The notes under the pieces were generated by a model. The model was given only the letters and a program-made list of their open reading frames with translations, was not told the origin of the DNA and ran no database searches. From NCBI RefSeq assembly GCF_006715395.1, contig NZ_VFNC01000002.1, positions 1,860,001 through 1,924,000 of the forward strand: DNA of 64,000 nucleotides. The letters run 5' to 3'. The stretch is from Streptomyces sp. SLBN-31. Its GTDB lineage: Bacteria > Actinomycetota > Actinomycetes > Streptomycetales > Streptomycetaceae. Position 1 is the first letter of the stretch. Every line of letters begins with the position of its first letter. A program made the translations under genes and the position numbers. This document shows, piece by piece, positions 8,247 through 17,206 of this stretch.

Positions 8247-9908
8247 ATGTCCGCTCTCACCCGAGTCCGCGCCGCCTACGCCCGCGTCGAGGCCGTGGAC
8301 CGACCCGAGATCTGGATCGACCTGCGCCCCCGGGACGAGGTCGAGGCGGAGGCACGGGCTGTCGACGAGCGCGTCGCCGCCGGTGAGCGGCTTCCGCTCG
8401 CCGGACGCCTGTTCGCGGCCAAGGGCAACATCGACGTGGCCGGGCTGCCCACGACCGCGGGCTGCCCGGCGTACGCCTGTCGGCCCGAGTCCGACGCGCC
8501 GGTGGTGGCGCGGCTCCGGGCGGCGGGCGCGATCGTGCTGGGGACGACGAACCTGGACCAGTTCGCGACGGGCCTGGTGGGCACCCGCTCCCCCTACGGC
8601 GCCGTGCGCAACGCCCACGACCCCTCCCGGGTGAGCGGGGGTTCGAGCTCCGGATCGGCGGTCGCCGTGGCGCTCGGCATCGTCGACTTCGCCCTCGGCA
8701 CGGACACCGCCGGTTCGGGCCGGGTCCCGGCGGCCTTCAACGGCATCGTCGGCCTGAAGCCGACCCGCGGCCTGGTGCCCACCACGGGCGTCGTCCCGGC
8801 CTGCGCCTCCCTCGACTGTGTGACGGTGTTCGCCCGCACCCTCCCGGAGGCCGAGCGGGCGCTGTCGTTCATGACGTCCCCGCCGGCCCGGGATCTCCCC
8901 CCGCTCGCCCAGCGGGCTCCTGGCCCCTGGCGCGTCGCGGTCCCGGCCCCCGGTCAGCTGGGCGAACTGGACGACGGCTGGGCGGAGGCGTACGAGGCGG
9001 CCGTGGAACAGCTCGCCTCGGCCGGTGCCGACGTGCGCACGCTGGACCTCACGCCCTTCACCGAGGCCGCGGCGATGCTCTACGAGGGCGCGTTCGTGGC
9101 CGAGCGCTACACGGCGGTGGGCGCTTTCGTCGACAAAGCGACCATCGACGGCACCGAGGGTCTGGACCCGACCGTCGCCGGCATCATCACCCGGGCCCGC
9201 GACATCCCCGCCCACCGGCTCTACGCCGACCTGGACCGCCTCGCCGGTCTGCGCGCCCGCGCCCTAGCCGGCCTCTCCGACTCCGACGCCCTGCTCCTGC
9301 CCACCGCCCCCGGCCATCCCACCCTCGCCGAGGTCGCCGCCGACCCGCTGGGCACCAATGCGCGGCTGGGCCGCTTCACCAACTCCACCAACCTCTTCGA
9401 CCTGGCCGCCGTCGCCGTACCGGCGGGCGAGGCGAACGGCCTGCCGTTCGGGGTGATGCTGATCGGCCCGGCATTCACGGACCGCCGGCTGACGGCGATC
9501 GCCGCGCTGCTCCGCCCGGAGACACGGCTCGCGGTGGTCGGCGCCCACCTTTCCGGTCAGCCCCTCAACCACCAGCTGCTGTCCCTGGGCGCCCGCCTGG
9601 AGCGCACGACCACGACCGCCCCGGCATACCGGCTGCACGCCCTGCGGACCACCCCGCCGAAGCCCGGCCTGGTCCGCGTCGGCGAGAAGGGGGCCGCGAT
9701 CGAGGCCGAGGTGTGGCGGCTGCCGGCCGAGGGCCTGGGCCGGCTGCTGGCCGCCCTTCCCCGCCCGATGACCCTGGGCGCCGTGGAGCTGGCGGACGGC
9801 GGCCTCGTCCCCGGTTTCCTGTGCGAACCGAGCGCCCTCCACGACGCCGAGGACATCACGTCGTACGGCGGCTGGCGGGCGTACCGCGACGCCCGGCGGG
9901 GGTTGTAG
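8247..9908 (+). CDS. atzF: Allophanate hydrolase
   Basis: A 553-residue amidase-signature enzyme that splits allophanate into ammonia and CO2, the last step of the pathway. The catalytic Lys59 (FAAKGNID), cis-Ser133 (SGGSSSGSAVA) and nucleophile Ser157 (DTAGSGRVPAAFNGI) are all present, with the spacing of characterised allophanate hydrolases. The C-terminal domain (about 440-553, ending near DITSYGGWRAYRD) is also complete. It follows the carboxylase by 34 bp and is the last gene of the operon. No urea or guanidine transporter gene follows. Confidence 0.93.
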   Translation: MSALTRVRAAYARVEAVDRPEIWIDLRPRDEVEAEARAVDERVAAGERLPLAGRLFAAKGNIDVAGLPTTAGCPAYACRPESDAPVVARLRAAGAIVLGTTNLDQFATGLVGTRSPYGAVRNAHDPSRVSGGSSSGSAVAVALGIVDFALGTDTAGSGRVPAAFNGIVGLKPTRGLVPTTGVVPACASLDCVTVFARTLPEAERALSFMTSPPARDLPPLAQRAPGPWRVAVPAPGQLGELDDGWAEAYEAAVEQLASAGADVRTLDLTPFTEAAAMLYEGAFVAERYTAVGAFVDKATIDGTEGLDPTVAGIITRARDIPAHRLYADLDRLAGLRARALAGLSDSDALLLPTAPGHPTLAEVAADPLGTNARLGRFTNSTNLFDLAAVAVPAGEANGLPFGVMLIGPAFTDRRLTAIAALLRPETRLAVVGAHLSGQPLNHQLLSLGARLERTTTTAPAYRLHALRTTPPKPGLVRVGEKGAAIEAEVWRLPAEGLGRLLAALPRPMTLGAVELADGGLVPGFLCEPSALHDAEDITSYGGWRAYRDARRGL

Positions 9909-10036
9909 CCCCTCAGGTCCCTCGACCCGGGACGTTCGGCCCCGCGAGCAGACCTTTGGCTCATGTGTGGCGAGCGCGTGTCCGAGAAGGATGGGATGAT
10001 CAGCGATGGGGAGCGCTGCCCATGAACTGACGCACC

Positions 10037-12718
10037 GTGGTGGTGAGCGCCGTGTCTGTCGACGAGGACCAGCAGGAACCGGCCGAACAGTACACAGATC
10101 CGCTCGGGGACCCCTACCTACGCACGCGATTCATCCTGCCGTCGCGACCCGTCACCTTCCTGTCGCGGGCGCGGCTCACAGAGCGGCTGGACTGCTCACT
10201 GCAGCCGCCGTTGACCATGGTCAACGGTGCGGCCGGCGCCGGGAAGACGCTGCTCGTCGCCGACTGGGCCGCCGGCCGGGAACCGTCGGTCGCGTGGCTG
10301 ACCATGGAGGCGGAGGAGAAGCGGCCCGGAATGTTCTGGGCGTACTTCCTCCAGGCCCTCCGTACCAGCGGCAGACGGCTCTCGGACCGGATCCGCGGTC
10401 CGGCCGACGCGTACCACGTGGACCGCAGGCTGCTGACGGCGATCGCCGAGGACCTCGCCACCGCCGAACCGCCCGTCACCGTCGTACTGGACGAGTACGA
10501 GCGCGTGACGGAACCGGAGATCGCGGAACAGCTGGAGTTCGTGCTGCAGCACGCCGGTCGGGGGCTGCGGCTGGTCCTCGTCACCCGCACCGAACCGGTG
10601 CTCTCGCTGCACCGCTACCGGGCGGCCGGCGAACTGCGGGAGATCCGCGCCGCCGAGCTGGCCTTCACCCCCGAGGAGACGGTGGCCCTGCTGGAGCGGC
10701 ACGGACTGCATCTGTCCGTGCACTCGGCGCAGGCACTCGTGGACCGCACCCGGGGCTGGGCCGCCGGTCTGCGGCTGAGCGCTCTCGCCGCGCAGGAGAG
10801 CCGGGACCCGGAGGTCTATCTCAAGGAGTTCGAGGCGGACCGGAGCACCATCGCCGACTTCCTGCTGGCCGAGGTGCTCAAGCGGCAGCCGGTGGCGACA
10901 CAGGACCTCCTGCTGCGGGTCAGTGTCCTGGACCGCTTCAGCCCCGAGCTGGCCAACGTGGTGACCGGCCGCGCCGACTCCGCGCGCATCCTCGCCGAAC
11001 TGCACCGCGAGAACGCCTTCGTCGAGCAGCTCGGACACTCGTGGTACCGCCTGCACCCGCTGTTCGGGGAGATACTCCGCACCCACCTGTGCGTGCGCCG
11101 CCCCGGTCTGGAGCCCGAGCTCCACCGGCGGGCCGCCCGATGGCTGCGGCGGGCGGGATCGCTCCCGGAGGCGCTCACCCACGGAGCCGCCGCGGGTGAC
11201 TGGGACTTCACCGCGGGCGCGCTCGTCGACGACCTGGCCATCGGCCGGTTCTTCACCGGTCTGCGCTCCGACGACCTCGCCGGGCTGTTCTCCGGGATGG
11301 GGCCCGAGGCCACCGGCCCCGCCACCGACCTCGTACGGGCGGCCCGCGACCTCTCCCACGGCGACTTCCGGCACGGCACGGCCCATCTGCGCCAGGCACG
11401 CGCCCGGCTGGAAACCGTCACCGGCGATCCGGCGGCCGCCCGGCTGAGCTGTGCGCTGCTGGAGGCCCTGGCCGCCCGGCTGACCGGTTCCCCCACCCGC
11501 GCGGAGCTGGCCGCCGAGTCCGCCGACGAAGTGCGCCAGGAGGTGGCACCGGACCTGCTGGACAAACATCCCGAGCTGACCGCGCTCCTGCTCACCCATC
11601 TGGGCTCCGCGCGCCTGTGGGCCGGACGTTTCGAGGAGGCGCGAGCCGCGCTGTCCAAGGCGGCCGACTCCCCCGACAGCGCCTCGACCGTACTGGCCCG
11701 GGAGGAGTCGATGGGGCACCTCGCGCTGATCGACTATCTGGACGGCTGGCCCGGCAGGGCGGAGCACAAGGCTCTGGAGGCGATGGCCGAGGCGGAGCGG
11801 TTCGGTACGTCCGCGTCGGCCGGCTGCGGGATCGAGCAGGTGGTGCTGGCGGGCGTCGCCGTCGACCGCAACGAACTGGGCCGGGCCGAGGCCCTCCTCG
11901 ACGATGCCGCCGAACGCTCCGCCACCCCGCACGACCCGGTCACGGCCGCCGGCCGGGCCATCGTCACCGCCCGGCTCGAGCTGGCCAGGGGCGACGCCCG
12001 CGCGGCCGTCGAGGCGGCCGACCCGGACGTCCGCGCGGTCGTGGCCTCGCCCTGGGCCGAGAGCCACGAGAGGCTGGTGGCCTCGGCCGCCCACCTGGCC
12101 GAAGGCCGGGCCGGGGAGGCGGCGGAGATACTGCGGAAGCTGGCCGACGACCAGCCGTCGTGCACCACGGAGGCCGCGCGCATCCAGTTCGCCGTCGGCA
12201 ACCAGGAGGAGGCCATCGACCTCCTGCTCAGCCTGCCCGCCACCGACCGGGCGGGCCCGGCGGTGACCGTCCGGGCGGCCCTGGTCAAGGCCATGGCCGC
12301 GGATGCCGCGGGCGATACCGCCACCGCCCGCAGGCTGGTCGCGCAAGCCCTCCTCGACGCCCGGCACGAGCGGCTGCGGCGGCCGTTCCTCGACGCCGGA
12401 CGGTGGATCCGGCCCCTGCTGGTCACGGCGCCGCTGGACCGGCTGGCGGCGGGCTGGCTCACCGCCGGCAACCCGGTCCACGAGGACCTGTCCGCCGCGG
12501 GGCCGTCCCCCGCGCCGATCGTCGTGGAGGAGCTGAGCGCACGGGAGCGCGACGTCCTGGTGCGGCTGGCCCAGATGATGTCGACGCAGGAGATCGCCGC
12601 GGACCTGTACGTGTCGGTGAACACGGTGAAGACGCATCTGAAGAGCCTGTACCGGAAGCTGGCGGTGAACCGGCGCGCCGCCGCGGTGCGCCGCGCACGC
12701 GACATGGGCCTGCTGTGA
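10037..12718 (+). CDS. Large ATP-binding LuxR-family regulator (MalT/LAL type)
   Basis: An 893-residue regulator. A P-loop lies early (NGAAGAGKTLLVAD, Lys about 70), with a likely Walker B VVLDEYERV. A STAND-type NTPase region is followed by a long helical-repeat sensor region. A C-terminal LuxR HTH occupies about residues 828-893 (LSARERDVLVRLAQM then STQEIAADLYVSVNTVKTHL). Proteins of this layout are signal-activated transcription activators related to MalT. The GTG at 10037 is used; further GTG codons follow within 15 bases, so the exact start is open. It stands alone upstream of an MFS exporter and the stress-type gene group and is a candidate regulator of them. Its ligand is unknown. Confidence 0.88.
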   Translation: MVVSAVSVDEDQQEPAEQYTDPLGDPYLRTRFILPSRPVTFLSRARLTERLDCSLQPPLTMVNGAAGAGKTLLVADWAAGREPSVAWLTMEAEEKRPGMFWAYFLQALRTSGRRLSDRIRGPADAYHVDRRLLTAIAEDLATAEPPVTVVLDEYERVTEPEIAEQLEFVLQHAGRGLRLVLVTRTEPVLSLHRYRAAGELREIRAAELAFTPEETVALLERHGLHLSVHSAQALVDRTRGWAAGLRLSALAAQESRDPEVYLKEFEADRSTIADFLLAEVLKRQPVATQDLLLRVSVLDRFSPELANVVTGRADSARILAELHRENAFVEQLGHSWYRLHPLFGEILRTHLCVRRPGLEPELHRRAARWLRRAGSLPEALTHGAAAGDWDFTAGALVDDLAIGRFFTGLRSDDLAGLFSGMGPEATGPATDLVRAARDLSHGDFRHGTAHLRQARARLETVTGDPAAARLSCALLEALAARLTGSPTRAELAAESADEVRQEVAPDLLDKHPELTALLLTHLGSARLWAGRFEEARAALSKAADSPDSASTVLAREESMGHLALIDYLDGWPGRAEHKALEAMAEAERFGTSASAGCGIEQVVLAGVAVDRNELGRAEALLDDAAERSATPHDPVTAAGRAIVTARLELARGDARAAVEAADPDVRAVVASPWAESHERLVASAAHLAEGRAGEAAEILRKLADDQPSCTTEAARIQFAVGNQEEAIDLLLSLPATDRAGPAVTVRAALVKAMAADAAGDTATARRLVAQALLDARHERLRRPFLDAGRWIRPLLVTAPLDRLAAGWLTAGNPVHEDLSAAGPSPAPIVVEELSARERDVLVRLAQMMSTQEIAADLYVSVNTVKTHLKSLYRKLAVNRRAAAVRRARDMGLL

Positions 12719-12730
12719 GCACAGGCGGCC

Positions 12731-12747
12731 TCGCCCGCGACGGGTGA
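12731..12747 (+). promoter_or_regulatory. TCRCCY-N5-GGGTGA motif, site 1 (before MFS exporter gene)
   Basis: TCGCCC, five bases, then GGGTGA, followed by GGCGCGG. It lies 83 bp before the MFS start codon. It is one of five such sites in this region (see findings). It also forms part of a short hairpin after the LuxR gene, so a terminator role is an alternative for this copy. Confidence 0.5.
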
Positions 12748-12830
12748 GGCGCGGGGTGCCCCGCTTCCGTTGCGATGGAAGCGGCGGCCGACCCGGCGCC
12801 GCTCCGGCCCGACTCGGCGAGGTGGGCACA

Positions 12831-14456
12831 GTGAAACGCTGGCGCGCTCTGATCGTCCTGGGTACGGCCCAGTTCCTGATGGTCCTGGACACCTCGGTGA
12901 TGAACGTCTCGATCAGCCAGCTGGTCAAGGACTTCGACACCGAGGTCACCACGATCCAGGCCGTGATCACCCTGTACGCGCTGGTCATGGCCGCATTCAT
13001 GATCATCGGGGGCAGGCTGGGCGACATCCTGGGCCGCCGCCGCGTCTTCTTCCTGGGACTCGTGGTGTACGGCGCCGGATCGGCCCTGACCGCCGTGGCT
13101 CCCACCGTGTGGGTCCTGGCGCTGGGCTGGTCGGTCATCGAGGGGCTCGGTGCCGCCCTGGTGCTGCCGGCCATGGCGGCCCTGGTCGCGGAGTCGTACC
13201 GCGGACCGGACCGAGCGGTCGCGTACGGCGTCATCGGCGGACTCGCCGGCGCCGGCATCGCGGTCGGCCCGCTGCTGGGCGGCTGGGTGACGACGTACCT
13301 CACCTGGCGGCTGGTCTTCGCCGGTGAGGTCGTGGTCGTGCTGGCCGTCCTGCTGTGCCGCCGGATGATCACGGAGGCCGCGCGGACGGGGCGGCGCCCC
13401 GGGCTCGACGGGATCGGGGCCGTGCTGTCGGCGGCCGGACTCGGGCTGGGCGTGCTCGGCGTGCTGCAGAGCAGCACCTGGGGCTGGGTGTCGCCCCGTA
13501 ACCCGCCGTTCACCCTTTTCGGCTTCTCCCCCACCCTCTTCGTCGTCGGCGCCGGCGTCCTCGTCCTGGCGGGCTTCGCCCGCTGGGAGCGGCACCGCGA
13601 CGCTCAGGGCGTCGACCCGCTCGTCCATCTGCCTCTGCTGCGCAGGCCGGCCCTGCGTTCCGGTCTGCTGGCCCTGCTGGGCCAGAACCTGATCCTGCTG
13701 GGGCTGTTCTTCGTCATCCCGCTGTATCTGCAGGTGGTGCAGGGCTTCGACGCCTTCGAGACGGGCCTGCGGCTGCTTCCGGTCTCGGTCGCCATGCTCG
13801 CGGCCTCCGTGCTCGCCTCCGCGTTGGGGCGGGCGGCCGGGCCGCGCCGTATCGTCCGGCTGGCCCTGGTCGTCCTCGCGGTGGCCGTCGTATGGCTGCT
13901 GGCCACCATCGACCCGGTCATCGACGACGCGCAGTTCGCCGGAGCCATGGCCCTGGTCGGCGTGGGCACCGGACTGCTCGCCTCGCAGCTGGGCAACGTC
14001 GTCCAGTCGAGCGCCGGCGAGGACGAGCGCAGCGAGGTCGGCGGCCTGCAGTTCACCGCACAGAACCTCGGTTCCGCGCTCGGTACGGCGCTCATCGGCT
14101 CGATCCTCCTGGGCGCGCTGGCCCACGCCTTCACCGCCCAGGTGGCGGACGATCCGCGGCTGTCGGAGGAGGCCCGCAAGCAGACCGGCGTCGCACTGGA
14201 GTCGGGGATCTCCTTCGTCACCACCGACCAGGTGCGCTCGGCGGCCGAGCACGCCGGGCTCCCGCCGTCCGAGGTCGAGGCCGTCACGGATTCCTACGCG
14301 TCGGCGCAGCTCGACGGTCTGAAGGCGGCGATCCTCGCCGCCGGCGGCGTCACCCTGGCGACCTTCCTCGTGACCTCCAACCTCCCGACCGGCAAAGGCC
14401 GCACGAAACCGCGGGAGTCCGGCACACCGGCGGGGACCGTCGGCTCGTCCCGCTGA
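12831..14456 (+). CDS. MFS drug exporter, DHA2 (14-TM) type
   Basis: A 541-residue integral membrane protein with about 14 hydrophobic segments. The DHA2 antiporter motif LDTSVMNVSISQL lies in TM1 and motif A GGRLGDILGRRRVFFLG between TM2 and TM3. Such proteins export drugs or metabolites by proton antiport. The GTG at 12831 (VKRWRALIVLG, preceded by GAGGTGGG) gives a normal N-terminus directly before TM1; the longer frame adds 29 unlikely residues. It follows the LuxR regulator gene on the same strand, and a shared-motif site lies 83 bp before the start. The substrate is unknown. Confidence 0.88.
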   Translation: MKRWRALIVLGTAQFLMVLDTSVMNVSISQLVKDFDTEVTTIQAVITLYALVMAAFMIIGGRLGDILGRRRVFFLGLVVYGAGSALTAVAPTVWVLALGWSVIEGLGAALVLPAMAALVAESYRGPDRAVAYGVIGGLAGAGIAVGPLLGGWVTTYLTWRLVFAGEVVVVLAVLLCRRMITEAARTGRRPGLDGIGAVLSAAGLGLGVLGVLQSSTWGWVSPRNPPFTLFGFSPTLFVVGAGVLVLAGFARWERHRDAQGVDPLVHLPLLRRPALRSGLLALLGQNLILLGLFFVIPLYLQVVQGFDAFETGLRLLPVSVAMLAASVLASALGRAAGPRRIVRLALVVLAVAVVWLLATIDPVIDDAQFAGAMALVGVGTGLLASQLGNVVQSSAGEDERSEVGGLQFTAQNLGSALGTALIGSILLGALAHAFTAQVADDPRLSEEARKQTGVALESGISFVTTDQVRSAAEHAGLPPSEVEAVTDSYASAQLDGLKAAILAAGGVTLATFLVTSNLPTGKGRTKPRESGTPAGTVGSSR

Positions 14457-14460
14457 GCCG

Positions 14461-14950
14461 CAGATGGACGGCTCGATCCCGGCCGGGGGTGGCCGCTCGC
14501 CCCCGAGCGGAAGGTGGACCGCCCGTCCCCGGCCGGTAAGTAGACCGCTCGTCGCCCGACCGGGAGCCGGACCGCCCGCCCCCGAGCGGGAGGCGGACCG
14601 CCCGCCCCCGACCGGGAGCCGGACCGCCCGCCCCCGAGCGGAAGGGGGCCGCCCGTCGCCCGACCGGGAGGAGGACCGGCCCCCCGAGCCGAAGGGGGCC
14701 GCCCGTCGCCCGACCGGGAGGAGGACCGCCCGCCCCCGAGCGGAAGGAGGACCGCCCGTCTCCCGAGCGGGAGGAGGACCGCTCACCCCACTGACCCGGA
14801 AACGACCGCTCACCCCCGACCCGGAAATGGACCACTCGTCCCGCCGACCCGGAAATGGACCACTCGCCCCCCGCCCCGGAATGGACCGCTCATCCCGCCG
14901 CCCCGGGGATCGACCGCTCATCCCCCCCCCCGACCCGGAAGTGAACTGCG
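14461..14950. repeat. Degenerate tandem array, about 18 units of 24-31 bp
   Basis: The whole gap between the MFS gene and the next gene is built of imperfect head-to-tail units. A typical unit reads GGACCGCTCRTCCC...GACCCGGAA. Units differ in length, so no single reading frame is kept across the array and it is not a protein repeat. The early part is richer in CCCGAGCGGGAGG forms, the late part in GACCCGGAAATGGACC forms. The last unit runs into the ribosome-binding and start region of the gene at 14951. There are no unique spacers, so it is not CRISPR. Confidence 0.8.
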
Positions 14951-15469
14951 ATGACCCGAACAGACCGCGCCGCGGCCCGCGCGGACGCCCCCGAGCGGGC
15001 CACCCACGCGGACTACACCGGAGGCGTCTACGGATCCATGCTCGCCACCTCCGTGGTCATCGGCGCCGGCTCGCTCGGCTCGTCCCCGCGGCTGGAACTG
15101 ATGCTGCTGTTGCTGCTCACCGGCCTGGCGTTCTGGATCGCGCACGTGCACGCCCAGCTGTTCGGAGCACGCCTGGCGCAGCACCCCCTGGACCGGCACG
15201 CGGTGCTGCACGCGTGCCGCGACGAGTGGCCGATCGTCAAGGCCGCCGTCCCGCCGGCCGCCGCCGTGGCCGTCAGCCCCCTGCTGGGACTGGACGTGCA
15301 GGGCACCGTCTGGCTGGCACTGTGCGTCGCCTTGGCCGGGCAGGTGGGATGGTCGGTCGCCGCGGCGCGCCGGTCCGGTGCCTCCTGGCGTCTGGTGGCG
15401 GCCACCGCGTCGGTCAACCTGCTGCTCGGCCTGCTGATCGTCTCCTTCAAGTTCGTCCTGACCCATTGA
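14951..15469 (+). CDS. Small integral membrane protein, unknown function
   Basis: A 172-residue protein with a charged N-terminus of about 25 residues and four or five hydrophobic segments: YGSMLATSVVIGAGSLG; a Leu-rich stretch LMLLLLLTGLAFWIAHVHA; VPPAAAVAVSPLLGL with WLALCVALAGQVGWSVAAA; and the C-terminal VNLLLGLLIVSFKFVL. I do not recognise a named family. The ATG at 14951 is preceded by GGAAGTGA, which is also the tail of the repeat array. It lies in the group of small stress-type genes, and the repeat array just upstream probably affects its expression. Function not assigned. Confidence 0.7.
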   Translation: MTRTDRAAARADAPERATHADYTGGVYGSMLATSVVIGAGSLGSSPRLELMLLLLLTGLAFWIAHVHAQLFGARLAQHPLDRHAVLHACRDEWPIVKAAVPPAAAVAVSPLLGLDVQGTVWLALCVALAGQVGWSVAAARRSGASWRLVAATASVNLLLGLLIVSFKFVLTH

Positions 15470-15489
15470 ATCCGGCGAACGGCCCCGGA

Positions 15490-15506
15490 TCACCTCTGCC
15501 GGGTGA
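15490..15506 (+). promoter_or_regulatory. TCRCCY-N5-GGGTGA motif, site 2 (before 65-residue gene)
   Basis: TCACCT, five bases, then GGGTGA followed by GGCCCC. It is 79 bp before the ATG at 15586. It shares the nine bases CGGATCACC at its left side with site 3. Confidence 0.55.
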
Positions 15507-15585
15507 GGCCCCGCGCGCCGCCGGGCCGGACCATCGCGGTACGGGGCGCAGACCGCCTTACCAGGCCGCTCGCGGGAGCAAGCCC

Positions 15586-15783
15586 ATGCGCTACGAGATC
15601 CGAGTCGACGGACACATGTCGGACACGCTGGCCCAGGCCTTCCCTGAGCTGGACCACGTGGTGATGTCCGGTCAGACGGTTCTGTACGGGTCGGTCATCG
15701 ACGAGGCTCAGCTCTTCGGACTGCTGGCACGCTGCCAGTCGCTGGGCCTGCACGTGCTGGAGATGCGACAGGTTCCGGAGTGA
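15586..15783 (+). CDS. Small protein of 65 residues, unknown function
   Basis: A short gene with good coding features: ATG with GGGAG seven bases upstream and a compact soluble sequence beginning MRYEIRVDGHMSDTLAQAFP and ending GLHVLEMRQVPE. The alternation of strands and helices suggests one small alpha/beta (ferredoxin- or ACT-like) domain; this is only a guess from the pattern. A motif of the shared regulon lies 79 bp upstream. It converges with the DUF2252 gene. No function can be given. Confidence 0.7.
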   Translation: MRYEIRVDGHMSDTLAQAFPELDHVVMSGQTVLYGSVIDEAQLFGLLARCQSLGLHVLEMRQVPE

Positions 15784-15796
15784 GGCGGACGCCCGC

Positions 15797-17206
15797 TCAC
15801 AGGTCCCGTGCGCTGACCCGGCCGGAGCCGACCGCTGCCCCGAGCGCCTCGAAGTCCTTCTCGTTGCGGTCCGCGTAGGACTGCGCGAACTCGGTGAGCG
15901 CGCGGTCGAACCGGTCACTGCCGCCCAGGTAGGCGGCGATGGCGATCGGATCGCCCGAGCGGGCGTGGGCCCGGGCCAGACTGGCGCCGCACACCTGGGC
16001 GAAGAGGTTCAGCATCTCCGGCCCCATGGTCTCGGGGCGCGCGATGCCCTTCCAGTCGCGCAGCTGTCGTACGTAGAAGTCGCGGTCCCTGCCGTCCAGG
16101 CCCACCACGTGCGTCCAGCCGAGGAAGATGTCGCTGGTGGTCTGGATGAGGCGCTGCCCGGTCACCACCCGGCGGCCCTGGTTGTCGAAGCCCGTGCCGC
16201 CCGTGTGGGCGGCCAGCACCGACTCCTGGGCCTCCTTGGCCTGCAGCAGCAGGGGGTCGTCGTCGTCCCTGCCGAGCATGAGCAGGATCCAGCAGCGGGT
16301 GCCGACGCTGCCGACGCCCACCACCTTCCGGGCCATGTCGACGAGGTGGTAGTGACGCAGCAGATGCCTGCGCTCCGACGGCAGGGTGCGCGCGTAGTCC
16401 TCGATGACGCCCCGGAGGACCTTCTCCTCCTCGTCCCCCGCCGAGCCGGACAGCAGGTCCCTGAGGGGGGTGATCAGCGGCGGGTCCGGGGTGACCCGGC
16501 GGCCCTCGGCAGTGTCGCGGGTCAGCTTCTCGAACGCCTGCATATGGGTGCGGGTGCGGGCCTGTGCCGCGGCGCGTTCGGTACGGCGCCTGACGTCCTT
16601 GTCCATCGACGACGCCAGCAGTCTGCGCAGGCCCTCCACGTCGTCCTGGGCGTACCAGACGTCCAGGGTGCGCATGCCGGCGAACTCCCTCATCCGCCGG
16701 CGGTAGGCCGCCACGCAGGTCCGCACCGCGCGGTTCTGCTCCTTGACGGAGAACCCGTTCTCCCGGCTCGCCGTGACGAAGCTGGTCGTCAGACGCTTGA
16801 CGTCCCACTCGAACGGGCCGGGGAACGTCTCGTCGAAGTCGTTGATGTCGAAGACCAGACGCCGCTCGGGCGAGGCGAGCAGCCGGAAGTTCAGCAGGTG
16901 GGCGTCTCCGCACAGCTGCACCTGGAGCCCGGAGTTCGGTGTGGGCCCCAGATCCGCGGCCATGATCGCCGCCGCGCCGCGGTAGAAGCGGAACGGCGAC
17001 TCCAGCATGCGGCCGTAGCGCACCGGCACCAGCTCCGGTACGCGGGTCGCCGACTGGCGCTCGATCACCTCGACCGGGTCGAAGCGGTCCGGGCCGCCGT
17101 CGTACCAGCCGTGGCACGAACGCGACGCACGGGCCCGGGCCCGGCGGCCGATCGCCGCCCGCTCGGCCGCCGACAGGGACGCGGTGAAGGAGTTGGGTAC
17201 GGTCAT
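15797..17206 (-). CDS. DUF2252 family protein
   Basis: A 469-residue protein of the DUF2252 family. Segments ESPFRFYRGAAAIMAADLG, LCGDAHLLNFRLLASPERRL and FDINDFDETFPGPFEWDVKR recall the protein-kinase/aminoglycoside phosphotransferase-like active-site pattern (GDAHxxN followed by DxxDFD). No substrate is established for the family. The ATG at 17204-17206 has CAGGAGG at good spacing; the longer frame upstream is not needed. It is divergent from the HdeD-like gene, and a perfect copy of the shared 17-bp palindrome lies between them. Confidence 0.85.
   Translation of the reverse strand: MTVPNSFTASLSAAERAAIGRRARARASRSCHGWYDGGPDRFDPVEVIERQSATRVPELVPVRYGRMLESPFRFYRGAAAIMAADLGPTPNSGLQVQLCGDAHLLNFRLLASPERRLVFDINDFDETFPGPFEWDVKRLTTSFVTASRENGFSVKEQNRAVRTCVAAYRRRMREFAGMRTLDVWYAQDDVEGLRRLLASSMDKDVRRRTERAAAQARTRTHMQAFEKLTRDTAEGRRVTPDPPLITPLRDLLSGSAGDEEEKVLRGVIEDYARTLPSERRHLLRHYHLVDMARKVVGVGSVGTRCWILLMLGRDDDDPLLLQAKEAQESVLAAHTGGTGFDNQGRRVVTGQRLIQTTSDIFLGWTHVVGLDGRDRDFYVRQLRDWKGIARPETMGPEMLNLFAQVCGASLARAHARSGDPIAIAAYLGGSDRFDRALTEFAQSYADRNEKDFEALGAAVGSGRVSARDL

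Noticed and set aside
5114..8260. Long minus-strand open frame (1048 codons) opposite the carboxylase gene
   Set aside because: Pure antisense of a gene with clear domains; long empty frames are normal in this GC-rich DNA. The translated sequence is low-complexity with no motif.
10196..14921. Two long minus-strand open frames opposite the LuxR and MFS genes
   Set aside because: Same reason: shadows of plus-strand genes, with Arg/Gly/Pro-rich translations and no ribosome-binding site.
14461..14950. CRISPR array
   Set aside because: Units are head-to-tail with no unique spacers, are degenerate, and no cas genes are near; the Cas4-like protein at 44328 is a repair-type RecB relative.
14464..15783. 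Plus-strand open frame through the repeat array
   Set aside because: The repeat units have unequal lengths and do not keep a peptide period; the frame then runs through the membrane-protein gene in a wrong frame.
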